A DNA stretch of 64,000 bases. Origin: Cellulomonas uda. Its GTDB lineage: Bacteria; Actinomycetota; Actinomycetes; Actinomycetales; Cellulomonadaceae. The stretch is taken from the NCBI RefSeq assembly GCF_006538705.1, contig NZ_BJLP01000004.1, positions 1 to 64,000 on the forward strand, in the 5' to 3' direction. Position 1 is the stretch's first letter. Every line of letters begins with the position of its first letter. The notes beneath the pieces are model-generated. The model had not been told where the DNA came from. It made no database searches and saw only the letters and a list, made by a program, of their open reading frames with translations. Positions 24,368 to 33,040 of the stretch are shown in pieces. The translations under genes were made by a program, and so were the position numbers.

Positions 24368-25356
24368 GACGCACCTCGCCCAGGCCCACGCTTCCCCCGA
24401 CGCCCACGACGACGACGGGGCTGCGCCTGCGGCGCGCCCCTCCCGCCCTGACCCGTACCGTCCACACCCGAGGGAGACCCGACCCGACCCTGACCCGACC
24501 CGGGAGGAGCCACTCCCGGGGTAGCGGGCGGTGGAGTCTGACTCGACTCGGACTCCACTCTCGCGGGAGTTGCGCGCGGGACGGCGCGGCGAGGGGCGGT
24601 AGCGGTGTCGTCGTCCTTGCCCGTCGCGGGTCGCACGCTCATGGGTGCGGGGTCCGCGCCAAGGGCCGGCGCCGGTCGCTTCTCGTCCGCCTCGCGCAGC
24701 ACGTTCTGCTGCGTCGGGTAGCCGTTATCGGTCAGGTACTGCGCGGCCCACCGCCCGTACAGCGGCCGGGCCGGTGCGGGGCGCAGCGGGTGGTCGTCGT
24801 CCCACTGCGGGTTGTTGCTGCGCGAGGTGTTGCACCGCCAGCACGCGACGACGAGCGTCTCGACGGTCCCGGGCTGGCCGGGCTGCCGGTGGTCGAGGGT
24901 GAACGTCGCGTGGTTGCGAGGTCCCCGCCACTGCGTGAGGACGCCGCAGTAACGGCAGTTGTCACCGTCGCGGAGGACCACCGGGACCTTCAGCCGCGGG
25001 TCCTTGGTGTCGGAGGCCTGCTGGCGCTCCCACTCCTTCTCCGCACGCGAGCGGATGTGCCAGAGGTTCTCGTCCTCGAGCAGCTTGTAGACGCGCAAGC
25101 CGTCGATCGTGTGCTCGGTCAGCAGCCCGACGCGCAGTGCGACGTCGACGAGCACCGCGGTGCGCGACGTCCCGAACATCCGCGCGGTGCCGACCTCGAC
25201 GTAGTAGTCGGTGTCGTGCTGGGCAGACTGCGTCGAGAGGGACCAGAGCCAGCCCTTCACCTCGTTCAGGAGGCGGTCGTCCGCGTCGGGCAACGCGTCG
25301 ATCTTCATCAGCTTCGGGTGCGTCGCGGCGCCGTCGCTGCTCTTCTGCCAGGACAC
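24364..25356 (-). CDS. Phage replication-initiator-like protein with HNH nuclease domain
   Basis: The protein has 330 residues. The N-terminal 110 residues (SSDGAATHPKLMKIDALPDA, WLWSLSTQSAQHDTDYYVEV) resemble phage replisome-organiser winged-helix proteins of actinophages. A central HNH domain follows: CRYCG, TFTLDHRQPGQPGT and ACWRCNTSRSN. The C-terminal 110 residues are proline/arginine-rich and disordered. Organisers usually bind the origin and load helicase; the fused HNH is unusual. The assignment of the N-terminus is by resemblance. Confidence 0.7.
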   Translation of the reverse strand: MSWQKSSDGAATHPKLMKIDALPDADDRLLNEVKGWLWSLSTQSAQHDTDYYVEVGTARMFGTSRTAVLVDVALRVGLLTEHTIDGLRVYKLLEDENLWHIRSRAEKEWERQQASDTKDPRLKVPVVLRDGDNCRYCGVLTQWRGPRNHATFTLDHRQPGQPGTVETLVVACWRCNTSRSNNPQWDDDHPLRPAPARPLYGRWAAQYLTDNGYPTQQNVLREADEKRPAPALGADPAPMSVRPATGKDDDTATAPRRAVPRATPARVESESSQTPPPATPGVAPPGSGQGRVGSPSGVDGTGQGGRGAPQAQPRRRRGRRGKRGPGRGAS

Positions 25357-25450
25357 GGGCGGCAGTGCCCCCCTTCAGGTTCGCGGTGGGGTGTCGATGG
25401 TGGGGGTGGCGTCCGCCGGCATCACGGAGCACGGATCGGAGCGGGTCCGT

Positions 25451-26011
25451 TCAGCAACGCGGGACCTCCAGTACGCCCTGCCCGGCGTCTTCGAGCTCAG
25501 CCTCCCGGACCGGTGCGGGCAGAGCGCTCGGGTCGCCGGTGAAGCCGCGGTTCGGGTAATGCCACTGCCACTCGACGTACTCCTCTGGCCAGAAGCCCGT
25601 CACGTCGATCTCGCCCTCGCGGGCGACGGCCGGCACGCCGTCGTCGCGGGCAGCGCTCGCGTCGGGGCCGACGTACTTCAGCCCCTCCTCGCCAATGTCG
25701 AACCACGACTTGATCCAGCAGCCGCGGCCCGGCTCGTAGGGGTGTCCCGCCAGGTCGTGACGGGCCGTCTCCGTGTGCCCACCCTCCGCGTGCTCCGCGG
25801 GGTCCTCGCAGACGGAGAAGGCCTCGCAGTCGCACACCGGGTAGGTGCGGCACTCCGCGTCCGGGGGCGCAGTGCAGACCATCCGGACATCGACCTCGGG
25901 CCAGTCCTCGTACCGGGTGTCGACGGTGACGGTCACGATGTGCGTCCGCCAGTCGGCCAGCGGCTTGCGCTCGTCAACCGCCTTCTCGACGGCCCAGTCC
26001 GGGGCGCTCAC
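25451..26011 (-). CDS. Phage early protein, cysteine-rich, unknown
   Basis: The protein has 186 residues from GTG 26011 (GTGA overlap with upstream stop). The central part carries clustered cysteines and histidines (VCTAPPDAECRTYPVCDCEA, FSVCEDPAEHAEGGHTE), consistent with metal binding. The C-terminal half is acidic with many aromatics (GFWPEEYVEWQWHYPNRGF). No family is recognised. It is part of the tightly overlapped early operon. Confidence 0.65.
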   Translation of the reverse strand: MSAPDWAVEKAVDERKPLADWRTHIVTVTVDTRYEDWPEVDVRMVCTAPPDAECRTYPVCDCEAFSVCEDPAEHAEGGHTETARHDLAGHPYEPGRGCWIKSWFDIGEEGLKYVGPDASAARDDGVPAVAREGEIDVTGFWPEEYVEWQWHYPNRGFTGDPSALPAPVREAELEDAGQGVLEVPRC

Positions 26012-26241
26012 GGGGTCACCTCCCGCGAGGACTGGCGACGCAAGTTGCGGCCGTAGACGACCCCGTAGCCGACCGCGAGCGGGATGAGCCCCCAGGACCC
26101 GGTGACGACCGCGAACACCATCCACACGGGCTGGATCAGCAGGCCGATCAGCCAGCCGACCTTGCGCCCCGACCCGGCGAGGAAGATGCCCGTGATGCCC
26201 GCCGCGCCCAGCGCCAGACTGAGCCAGAACTGCGCGCTCAC
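26008..26241 (-). CDS. Small phage membrane protein
   Basis: The protein has 77 residues, almost entirely hydrophobic: three probable membrane segments (FWLSLALGAAGITGIFLAG, KVGWLIGLLIQPVWMVFAVV, WGLIPLAVGYGVVYGRNL) and a basic end. Its ends overlap both neighbours by 4 bases. Function unknown. A role in superinfection exclusion or membrane association of replication is conceivable but not supported by sequence. Confidence 0.65.
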   Translation of the reverse strand: MSAQFWLSLALGAAGITGIFLAGSGRKVGWLIGLLIQPVWMVFAVVTGSWGLIPLAVGYGVVYGRNLRRQSSREVTP

Positions 26242-27131
26242 GGGGTCACCCGTCGCACGATGTGCTCCACCTGCTCCGCGCTGACGGTCGTGGCGGTCTG
26301 GGACGGACGGGCGGCGAGCGAGCGGGCGGCGAGGGCGTCGCGCTCAGCAGTGACCGCGACCAACGCCGTTTTCGTCTCCTCGTGCGCGCGCAGCTCCCGG
26401 TCGTACTCACTCCACCATGCGTCGGCCGACCCTCGCAGCCGCTCGACCAGCGCATCCTCATCGGACGGGGCAGCGTCCGTTGCGGGTGTTGCAGGTGCGG
26501 GCTGGGGCGAGCGGGTGGCGAGGGCGATGAGACGGGTGAGTTGCTCATCCGGGTCCCCGATGACCTCGGTAGCGCCCACGGGGACATCGCCCACGGCAAC
26601 GGCGATGCGCCACGACAAGTTGTTGAGCCGCACCGAGTGCTCTCGGTACCGCGCCAGCGCCTCCCGGTCCTCGTCGGATGGGGCGGGAGCGTCGGGGCGG
26701 GACAGGTACTCGAGCGCGTCGTCGAGGCCGACGGCGATGTAGTCGACCATCTTCGCCATGAGCTCCGGCTCCTCGCCGTCGCGCGTGATGATGACCGCGC
26801 GCTTGCCCGCGCCGACCGCCCACCCGAGCTCGAGGTGGGCGGACCGGCCGCACGGGAGGACGAGCACGAACGTGTCCGCCCACTGCATCGCGGCGAAGTC
26901 GCTCGCGTACCCGGCCACGGCGAGCGGGTCTTCGAGCGCGGCGATGTACTCCGCAGCCGTCCACGACTGCCACCCCGGATCGATCTCCGACCAGGCGAAG
27001 CCGGACCGCCCCGGCGGGTTGCGGAAGTCGTACACCTCGAACCCGCGAGCGCGCAGCCGGTCGACGACCTCGGGCTGGTCCGGGTTGCGCCACGACGACG
27101 CGACATAGATGCGACGCACGGGGTCGGTCAT
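26238..27131 (-). CDS. Nucleoside 2-deoxyribosyltransferase-like phage protein
   Basis: The protein has 297 residues from ATG 27131, which follows a perfect AGGAGG. The first 150 residues match the deoxyribosyltransferase-like fold: RRIYVASSWRNPDQPEVVDR, RGFEVYDFRNP, DFAAMQWADTFVLVLPCGRS and HLELGWAVGAGKRAVI with the conserved S-HLELGWA block. The family moves deoxyribose between bases or acts on modified nucleotides; substrate here is unknown. The C-terminal half is a helical, low-complexity extension. In the early operon it may salvage or modify nucleotides. Confidence 0.8.
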   Translation of the reverse strand: MTDPVRRIYVASSWRNPDQPEVVDRLRARGFEVYDFRNPPGRSGFAWSEIDPGWQSWTAAEYIAALEDPLAVAGYASDFAAMQWADTFVLVLPCGRSAHLELGWAVGAGKRAVIITRDGEEPELMAKMVDYIAVGLDDALEYLSRPDAPAPSDEDREALARYREHSVRLNNLSWRIAVAVGDVPVGATEVIGDPDEQLTRLIALATRSPQPAPATPATDAAPSDEDALVERLRGSADAWWSEYDRELRAHEETKTALVAVTAERDALAARSLAARPSQTATTVSAEQVEHIVRRVTP

Positions 27132-27709
27132 GGGTTCCTCCTGTTGCGGTGGTGTGCCTGCGCGGCGCGCACGGCCTGGTAGGTGGCGGTCGTCGAGCGG
27201 CGCTTGCCGGACGCGATCGCGCGGTCGTCGACGACCGTCGACGTGGGCAGCGGGTACGACGTCGCGGCGATCGCACGCGCGGCGCGCAGGCGGTCGAGCT
27301 CGCACGGCACGCCCGGGACCCGGTTCGGGTCCGCGCGCGGCAGACCGCGGCGCGCCCACGGGGAATGCGGGTCGCACCGCCAGCCCTCCGGGTACGGGTG
27401 CGCGTCCGTCGACGAGCACGCCGGCACCGTGCACCGGCGGCCCGTCGACGCACGCTCCGCGGAGGGTGCGACGACCGGCTCCTGCACCGCCGCGAAGAGC
27501 TGGTGCACCAGGTCCCACGTCTCCTCCGACGGGGACCGGTCCAGACCCGCGTCCCGCCACACCGTGCGACGCATCCCTCCACCGACCGCGATGCCCTCGA
27601 CCGTCACACCGAGGCGGCGCATCGAGTCCGCGAGCGCGACGGCCTTCCTCTCGCGGTTCTCGCGGGCGTGGGCGGTGTGCGCGTAGTCGACGGGCACGCG
27701 CGCTGTCAC
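27128..27709 (-). CDS. Phage early hypothetical protein
   Basis: The protein has 193 residues from GTG 27709 (GTGA overlap). It has a helical N-terminal part (AHARENRERKAVALADSMRR), a region with CTVPACSSTDAHPYPEGWRC, DPHSPWARRGLPRADPNRVP resembling a small metal-binding motif, and an alanine/arginine-rich end. I recognise no family. It is separated from the next gene by only a ribosome site. Confidence 0.65.
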   Translation of the reverse strand: MTARVPVDYAHTAHARENRERKAVALADSMRRLGVTVEGIAVGGGMRRTVWRDAGLDRSPSEETWDLVHQLFAAVQEPVVAPSAERASTGRRCTVPACSSTDAHPYPEGWRCDPHSPWARRGLPRADPNRVPGVPCELDRLRAARAIAATSYPLPTSTVVDDRAIASGKRRSTTATYQAVRAAQAHHRNRRNP

Positions 27710-28176
27710 GCCGCACCTCCGTCGTAGAGCGGGCACGCGTGTCCGTGACCCGTCATCCGGGCCGTGAACGGGTCTGAGCACTCGCACCTGCGCGTCCTCG
27801 ACGACCCGCCACCGTGCGACGGGCTGGGGTCGCTGCTCCCGGGGTGTCGGGTCGCCTTGTCGTCGCAGAGAGCGTTGCGGCGCGCGCGTTGCTTGCCCGG
27901 GGTGTCGTGGTAGCGGGCGATCGCCGCGACGCGTGCGCGCTCGCACTCACGCGGGAAGTCGTCGCCGGCGTCCTCGGTGCGCACAGGTGCGGCGGGCTCG
28001 GGCGTCGGGATGGGCTCGCGGGTGTGGTAGACCGCGACGAGCGCGGCGCGTCGCAGGCGCGCGGCGGCCGCCTCCCTGTCGACCGCGGCGCGGGCGGCGC
28101 GGTGGAACCGGTACAGGTCGGCGTACTCCTCGGGGGTGAGCGGCTCGACGATCGGGGCGTCGGTCGTGAGGATCAC
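27706..28176 (-). CDS. Phage early hypothetical protein
   Basis: The protein has 156 residues. The N-terminal 70 are helical (LTPEEYADLYRFHRAARAAV, RLRRAALVAVYH) and the C-terminal part is basic with CECSDPFTARMTGHGHACPL, a possible zinc-binding end. No known domain. Start and stop overlap both neighbours by four bases, as throughout this operon. Confidence 0.62.
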   Translation of the reverse strand: MILTTDAPIVEPLTPEEYADLYRFHRAARAAVDREAAAARLRRAALVAVYHTREPIPTPEPAAPVRTEDAGDDFPRECERARVAAIARYHDTPGKQRARRNALCDDKATRHPGSSDPSPSHGGGSSRTRRCECSDPFTARMTGHGHACPLYDGGAA

Positions 28177-29507
28177 GGCGCCACCTCCGTGGTGTCCTGT
28201 CCGAGCTGGTCGAGGACGGCACGCGTCTGCGTGACGAGGACCGCGACGTGCCGCGAGGTCTCCGCGAGCGCGGCCGCCGCATCGAGCAGCGACGAGACGA
28301 CGGCGCGCGCGGAGCTGGACGCGAGCGCGAGGAGCTCCGGCGGAAGGTCCGCCTCTACGTCGTCGCCGTCGGCTGGGGCGGGTGCGTGCGTGGCCGGCGG
28401 GGCGGTGTCCGCGAGCGCGACGTTGGTCGTCGTGGGGTGGTCGTGCTCGCGGATCCAGCGAGAGATCGTGGTCTGTGCGTAGCCGAGCTGCGCGCCGATC
28501 TGGCTGTGCGTGAGGTTGGTTTGGGTGGCGAGCTGGACGGCGCGCGCACGGGCGTCGAGGTCGGTCGGCTTGTTCGCGGGCGGGCGCATGCTGACCCCGG
28601 CGCGCATGAGGATGCCGCGTGCGTGGGTCGCAGACCCGACGCCGGGGATGGTCTGCTCGATCTGGGTGATCGTCTTGCCGGCGGTGTAGGCGTCGACGAC
28701 GGCCTTCGCCAGGTCGGGCGGGTCGTCGTTGGCGGTCTTGGGGCGGCCGCCGGAGCGGAGGCTGCGCCCGTCAACGCGGGTGACGCCGGCGCGGTCGAGC
28801 GCGGTGCGGATGGTCTTGGACGTGCGGCCGAGCTGCTCGCCGATCTGCGGGGCGGTCAGCCCGGTGTCGTAGAGCTCGACGATCCGCTTCAGCTCGTCGT
28901 CGTTGATCGCGCGCCGGCTCGAGGTCTTCTCGTGGCAGCTGCTGCACTTCCCGCCTGCCGCGCGCGCGACCGTGCCGGGGCACTGCTCGACGGTCGTCGA
29001 CGCGGGGCGGGTGAGTCGGCCGCAGCCGCCCGCGCAGGGGCGGACGCGTACCGGGTACTCGCGGGCGGGAGGCTCGATGCCGGCCGCGCGCAGCCACGTG
29101 CGTACGGTCGTCGGGGACCTGTCGAGGCGGGCCGCGATGTCGCTCACACGGTCGCCGTTGAGGTAGGCGGTGACCGTGGCTGCGCGGTCGCGCTCGCGCT
29201 TCGACACGACGGGCTGCCGCGTCGGGCGAGGGGTCGGGGCCGGCTTTGGCGTGCGTGCGCGGGGCGCCGGCCGCAGCGTCGATGCGGTGATGCCGTGGGC
29301 GGACGTGCCGGACGGGGGGGCGGGCTCGGGGCGGGGTTGCCCCGACGGGGTGCGGAGCACGATGCTGCGCCGCTGCCCGCGCTTGGCCTCCATGCGCGCG
29401 CGGAACTCGTCTGGGGTCTCCTTGCCGCGGGCCTCGGTCGGCAGGCACGGCGGGCCGCTGTTCGCGTGGTTCGACCCCGACCCGTGGGGAGGGGCGACGA
29501 GCGTCAC
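28173..29507 (-). CDS. Phage protein with repeated helix-turn-helix domains
   Basis: The protein has 444 residues. At least three HTH units are visible: TAYLNGDRVSDIAARLDRSP, VELYDTGLTAPQIGEQLGRT and VQLATQTNLTHSQIGAQLGY, plus a weaker one at VDAYTAGKTITQIEQTIPGV. Between the first two lies a cysteine set (RPCAGGCGRLTRP, QCPGTVARAAGGKCSSCHEK) fit for zinc. This resembles a resolvase-HTH array with no catalytic domain. It directly follows the ParB-like gene; DNA binding at multiple sites (replication or partition) is inferred. Confidence 0.7.
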   Translation of the reverse strand: MTLVAPPHGSGSNHANSGPPCLPTEARGKETPDEFRARMEAKRGQRRSIVLRTPSGQPRPEPAPPSGTSAHGITASTLRPAPRARTPKPAPTPRPTRQPVVSKRERDRAATVTAYLNGDRVSDIAARLDRSPTTVRTWLRAAGIEPPAREYPVRVRPCAGGCGRLTRPASTTVEQCPGTVARAAGGKCSSCHEKTSSRRAINDDELKRIVELYDTGLTAPQIGEQLGRTSKTIRTALDRAGVTRVDGRSLRSGGRPKTANDDPPDLAKAVVDAYTAGKTITQIEQTIPGVGSATHARGILMRAGVSMRPPANKPTDLDARARAVQLATQTNLTHSQIGAQLGYAQTTISRWIREHDHPTTTNVALADTAPPATHAPAPADGDDVEADLPPELLALASSSARAVVSSLLDAAAALAETSRHVAVLVTQTRAVLDQLGQDTTEVAP

Positions 29508-31030
29508 GACGCACCGTCCTCGTCGTCAGGCTCCTCGTCGTCGTCGAGCGGGACGACGAGCGCGGCGCGCTCCGCGTCCGAGACGACGTAGCCGAGCTGC
29601 TCGAGCAGCGCGTACCAGCGGGCCGTCGTGACCGACCGGCCCCCGTTCTGCCAGGTTGTCTGGCCGATCGGCTCGACCGCGGCCGCGAGCGCGGCGAGGA
29701 GCCGCTGCGGCGCGCTCAGGTCGGCGGCCGCGGCCGCGACGATCGGGAGGTGCTCCTGGCGGTGGTAGCTCGAGACGTGGTCGTAGGGCAGGGTGATCCG
29801 CAGCCAGCCCACGAGCGCGTCGGCGCTGTCGGTGTCGACCGGGATCGAGTGGCCGCGGAACGCGCCCTGCCAGTACTGACCCGCCCAGGGCTGCTCGACC
29901 ACCTCGGTCGCGACGTAGTCCAGCAGCGTCGCGGTCTGGTCCTTGGTCAGGGTCTTGCGGTCGTGGATCAGGTGCTCGAGGAACTCGCGCCGCGTCGCAG
30001 CGGTGACCGTCGCGAACTCGGTCCGGACGGCGCGCTCCGCGGCCTCCTTCGCGTTGCGCTCGTCGCGCTCGGCCTCCCACGCCGTGCGGCGGGCGTCCGC
30101 CTTCGCGGCCTCCTGGGCCTCCTCGAGCGTGTGCGGGCGGTACAGGTGGACGGCGCCGTAGTACCAGCGCCAGGACCAGCCCGGGCCGATCGCTGTGGCC
30201 AGCTCCGCCGCGAACTCGGCGGCCCTCGAACCACGGATGTCTCCCATGTGGCGGGTCGAGCCCTCGGGCGTGGCCCACTCGTTCGCCTTGAGCTCGGTCG
30301 CGTTCGCGTCGGCGAGGACCTGCAGGAGCGGCGCCATCTGACGCTCCTGCTCGAGCTCGGAGCGGACCGTGGCCATCTGGTGACGGAAGTTGTTCGTCCC
30401 GAGCGCCTTGACGAGGCTCTTCTGCTTGGACTCCGGGAGGTCCGCGAGCGCGGCCGCGTCCTCGAGGGTGATGTCCCGTGCGTGGATCGCGGCGCGGGCC
30501 TTGTCCGGCAGAGGCACGAGACGCAGCCGGGCGCGGACCGTGGTCTCGGAGCGGCCGGTGTGCGCGGCGATCGTCGCGACGTCGACGCCCAGGTCGAGCA
30601 GGTCCTGGTACCCGTCGGCCTCCTCGACGGGGGTCAGGTCGACGCGCTGGAGGTTCTCGACGAGCATCAGCTCGCGCTGCGAGATCTCGTCGAGGCCGCG
30701 GTCGACGACGACGGGCACGGCCGTGAGGTCGGCGGCGCGGGCCGCGGCCGCGCGACGGTGGCCGATGACGATGCGGTACGCGTCGGGGTCGTCCGGGTCG
30801 ACGACGACGAGCAGGTTCTGGCGCACGCCGTGCGCACGGATCGACTTCGTGAGCTCGGACAGGTCGCCGAGGTCCTTGCGCGGGTTGTGCGGGTGCGGGC
30901 GCAGCCGCTCGAGCGGGACCAGCACGGCGTGCGAGTCACCGCCCGCCGTCGGCTGCGCGGTCAGCGCGTCCAGCGCGCTCGACGACGAGGACGTCGGTGC
31001 GACGTCGGGGACGGAGGTCCGGCGGGCCAC
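29504..31030 (-). CDS. ParB/RepB/Spo0J-family protein, phage-encoded
   Basis: The protein has 508 residues from GTG 31030 after GGAGGTG. Residues 35-125 form a ParB N-terminal domain: VPLERLRPHPHNPRKDLGDL, VIGHRRAAAARAADL (the GHRRxxAA CTP-binding box) and ELMLVENLQRVDLTPVEEAD. A HTH follows (VATIAAHTGRSETTVRARLR). The C-terminal 300 residues are specific and aromatic-rich. No ParA partner is in the window, so it may act in replication or regulation rather than segregation. Confidence 0.85.
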   Translation of the reverse strand: MARRTSVPDVAPTSSSSSALDALTAQPTAGGDSHAVLVPLERLRPHPHNPRKDLGDLSELTKSIRAHGVRQNLLVVVDPDDPDAYRIVIGHRRAAAARAADLTAVPVVVDRGLDEISQRELMLVENLQRVDLTPVEEADGYQDLLDLGVDVATIAAHTGRSETTVRARLRLVPLPDKARAAIHARDITLEDAAALADLPESKQKSLVKALGTNNFRHQMATVRSELEQERQMAPLLQVLADANATELKANEWATPEGSTRHMGDIRGSRAAEFAAELATAIGPGWSWRWYYGAVHLYRPHTLEEAQEAAKADARRTAWEAERDERNAKEAAERAVRTEFATVTAATRREFLEHLIHDRKTLTKDQTATLLDYVATEVVEQPWAGQYWQGAFRGHSIPVDTDSADALVGWLRITLPYDHVSSYHRQEHLPIVAAAAADLSAPQRLLAALAAAVEPIGQTTWQNGGRSVTTARWYALLEQLGYVVSDAERAALVVPLDDDEEPDDEDGAS

Positions 31031-31033
31031 GGC

Positions 31034-31969
31034 TCACACCTCCACGGCGCGCGCGGCGAGCAGGCCGTACGCGGCGTCGTAGCGGTCGTGCTCGGGCCAG
31101 AGGTCCTCGCGCACGGCGGCCGCGGCCGCGCACACGCGGGACCAGTCGTGCTCGCCGATCTCGGGGTAGTCCTCCCAGGCCGAGCCGGTCTCAAGCGGGC
31201 CGTGGGTCGCGACGACGTGGCGGGCGATCGTGTCGATCGCCTCGGTCGTCGCGGGGTCCTCGTCGTCCGCCGGCGTGGCCTGCGGTGTCGGCAACGGCCC
31301 CGCGGGGTGCCTCGCGCGCAGGCGCGAGTACTCGCCCAGGACGCGCAGGAGCGCGGGCGGGCTGTCCTGGCTCGCGCGCTTCGCGTCGTCGAAGACGTGG
31401 TCGACGTCGATCCCGTGCGCCGCGACCCACTCCGTGAACCCCTCGCCGTGCAGCGAGTACTCGGCCGCGAGGCGCAGGCTCTCTGCCATGTCGTCGGCGG
31501 CCGTCGGGTCGAGCTCACGCAGGCGCGACAGCAGGGCGTGCGTGTCGTAGCAGGCACGCGTCGCAGCGACGAGCGCCAGCCAGTGACCCAGGGCAGCCGC
31601 GCGCACGTCCGCGTCGGGGTAGCCGCTCCCCGCGGCCAGGAGGTCGGGGGTCGCGACGTCCAGCAGTGCGACCAACTCCAGGCCCGTGACCGCCGTGAAG
31701 CGCAGCAGCGCGTCGGCCGGCGAACCGTCGGGGAGCGCACCGTCGGCGTCGGACGGGTCCGGCGCGAGCGCCGCACCGTACGGGTGGGTCTCGTTGTACC
31801 GGCTCGACGACCAGCCGCACGCGTGGCAGCCGGTCGCGACCTGCCGGATCAGCGCTCCGTCGTCGTCGTGCCAGCGGGCGCCGTACGTGTCGGTCGAGCC
31901 GCAGCGCAGGCACGGGGTGTCGAGCTGCACGCGCACCAGGCCGGTGCGCTTGGCGGTGGGGGTGCTCAT
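31034..31969 (-). CDS. Phage early protein with N-terminal zinc ribbon
   Basis: The protein has 311 residues. The N-terminus has a four-cysteine ribbon (TPCLRCGSTDTYGARW, TGCHACGWSSSRYN). The rest is mostly helical and acidic, with segments such as LLDVATPDLLAAGSGYPDAD and FDDAKRASQDSPPALLRVLG. No enzymatic motif is visible. ATG 31969 overlaps the stop of the preceding gene. Confidence 0.65.
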   Translation of the reverse strand: MSTPTAKRTGLVRVQLDTPCLRCGSTDTYGARWHDDDGALIRQVATGCHACGWSSSRYNETHPYGAALAPDPSDADGALPDGSPADALLRFTAVTGLELVALLDVATPDLLAAGSGYPDADVRAAALGHWLALVAATRACYDTHALLSRLRELDPTAADDMAESLRLAAEYSLHGEGFTEWVAAHGIDVDHVFDDAKRASQDSPPALLRVLGEYSRLRARHPAGPLPTPQATPADDEDPATTEAIDTIARHVVATHGPLETGSAWEDYPEIGEHDWSRVCAAAAAVREDLWPEHDRYDAAYGLLAARAVEV

Positions 31970-32322
31970 CGTCGTCGTCCGTTCCGCTGGCCCATCGAGG
32001 CCAGCTGCTCAGCCGTGACCCGCCGGGGGCAGGTGGCGAAGTGGATGTTGAAGGGGCCCCACTCGACGGCCGGGTCGAGTGGGCGGGTGGGGGTGATCTG
32101 GCGGGCGAAGACCGTGCCGAGCTGCACGGCGTAGTTCGCGGTGCGAGCCGCCGGGGACCCTGGGGCGGCCGCGCGGTGGTCGAGCGGAAGGACCGACGTC
32201 GCGGCGGTCGGGTCGTCCGGATCGGCCTTGATCGGCGTGTACCGGACCCACCGCAACCTCGCGCCGCACAGGCACACCGGCGTGCGGTGCGTCGAGCGGG
32301 CACGTGCGGCCACCGGCCTCAC
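31966..32322 (-). CDS. Phage early hypothetical protein
   Basis: The protein has 118 residues from GTG 32322 (GTGA overlap). Three cysteines (VCLCGARLRW, FATCPRRVTAEQLASMG) suggest metal binding. The sequence YTPIKADPDDPTAATSVLPL and FARQITPTRPLDPAVEWGPF is typical of small actinophage early proteins of unknown role. The upstream frame is open but arginine-rich and antisense-like. Confidence 0.6.
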   Translation of the reverse strand: MRPVAARARSTHRTPVCLCGARLRWVRYTPIKADPDDPTAATSVLPLDHRAAAPGSPAARTANYAVQLGTVFARQITPTRPLDPAVEWGPFNIHFATCPRRVTAEQLASMGQRNGRRR

Positions 32323-32681
32323 GACGTGTCCCGGGTGGAGCCCTCCGCGATCAGGCGGAAGGCCTCGTCGATCAGGTACAGGCCCGCGAGCGCGGTCACC
32401 GCGACGTCGAACCCGACGGGCGGCGTCGGCGCGCCGCCGGGCGCACCGCGGCGCGTCGCGCGCAGCCAGGCGGAGACGAGGAGCGCCTCGCCGGCGGCGC
32501 GCAGCTGCGTCGCGGCCGTCGGGCCCTCGGCGTTGACGGCGACGACGCGTATCTGGTCCGCGAGCCGGTGCGCGCGGCGCGGGCCGCCGATCGCGTCGAG
32601 CTGGTCGACGTGGCCGGGCTTCGTCAGGAAGACGCGCCACCACGCGGTCACGCTCGCGACGTCGAGGCGGGCCCGTGTCAC
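32319..32681 (-). CDS. Phage early hypothetical protein
   Basis: The protein has 120 residues from GTG 32681, overlapping the upstream stop. Helical throughout (LDVASVTAWWRVFLTKPGHV, RLADQIRVVAVNAEGPTAAT, LRAAGEALLVSAWLRATR), with one stretch that could lie in the membrane interface (VAVTALAGLYLIDEAFRLI). No known family. Confidence 0.6.
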   Translation of the reverse strand: MTRARLDVASVTAWWRVFLTKPGHVDQLDAIGGPRRAHRLADQIRVVAVNAEGPTAATQLRAAGEALLVSAWLRATRRGAPGGAPTPPVGFDVAVTALAGLYLIDEAFRLIAEGSTRDTS

Positions 32682-33040
32682 AACGACGGCCCCGCGACGG
32701 TGTCGGGCGAGAACCACGCGACCGCGACGAGCGCGAGCATCGCGCAGAACGCCGCGAACACGGCGAGCATGAGCGCGTCGCGCACGACCCGGGCCGCGCG
32801 GTTCAGCAGCAGCGGGCGGGGGCGTGCGTGCTGGGGCCGGACGTACGTCGCGGGCGCGGGGAACCGGTACGGGGCGTCCTCCTCGCGCAGCTCGGCGAGG
32901 ACGTCGTCGACGATCGCGGAGAGCTCCGGCGAGACGCCCGGCTCGGCGCGCGGCGGGCGGTCGGTCGCGGGGGCCGGCGCCGGCGGGCGGGGACGGCGGC
33001 GGATCACGACCGGGTACGCGCCGTCGATGTGCCCGCTCAC
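32678..33040 (-). CDS. Phage membrane protein, single pass
   Basis: The protein has 120 residues: a proline-rich basic N-terminus, a short acidic helix (ELSAIVDDVLAELREEDAPY) and a C-terminal transmembrane helix (LMLAVFAAFCAMLALVAVAW). Coupled to both neighbours by 4-base overlaps. Function unknown. Confidence 0.62.
   Translation of the reverse strand: MSGHIDGAYPVVIRRRPRPPAPAPATDRPPRAEPGVSPELSAIVDDVLAELREEDAPYRFPAPATYVRPQHARPRPLLLNRAARVVRDALMLAVFAAFCAMLALVAVAWFSPDTVAGPSL

Noticed and set aside
29750-32134. Plus-strand open frame of nearly 800 codons in the early region
   Set aside because: Fully antisense to the ParB-like gene and its neighbour, which have recognisable domains and overlapping starts.
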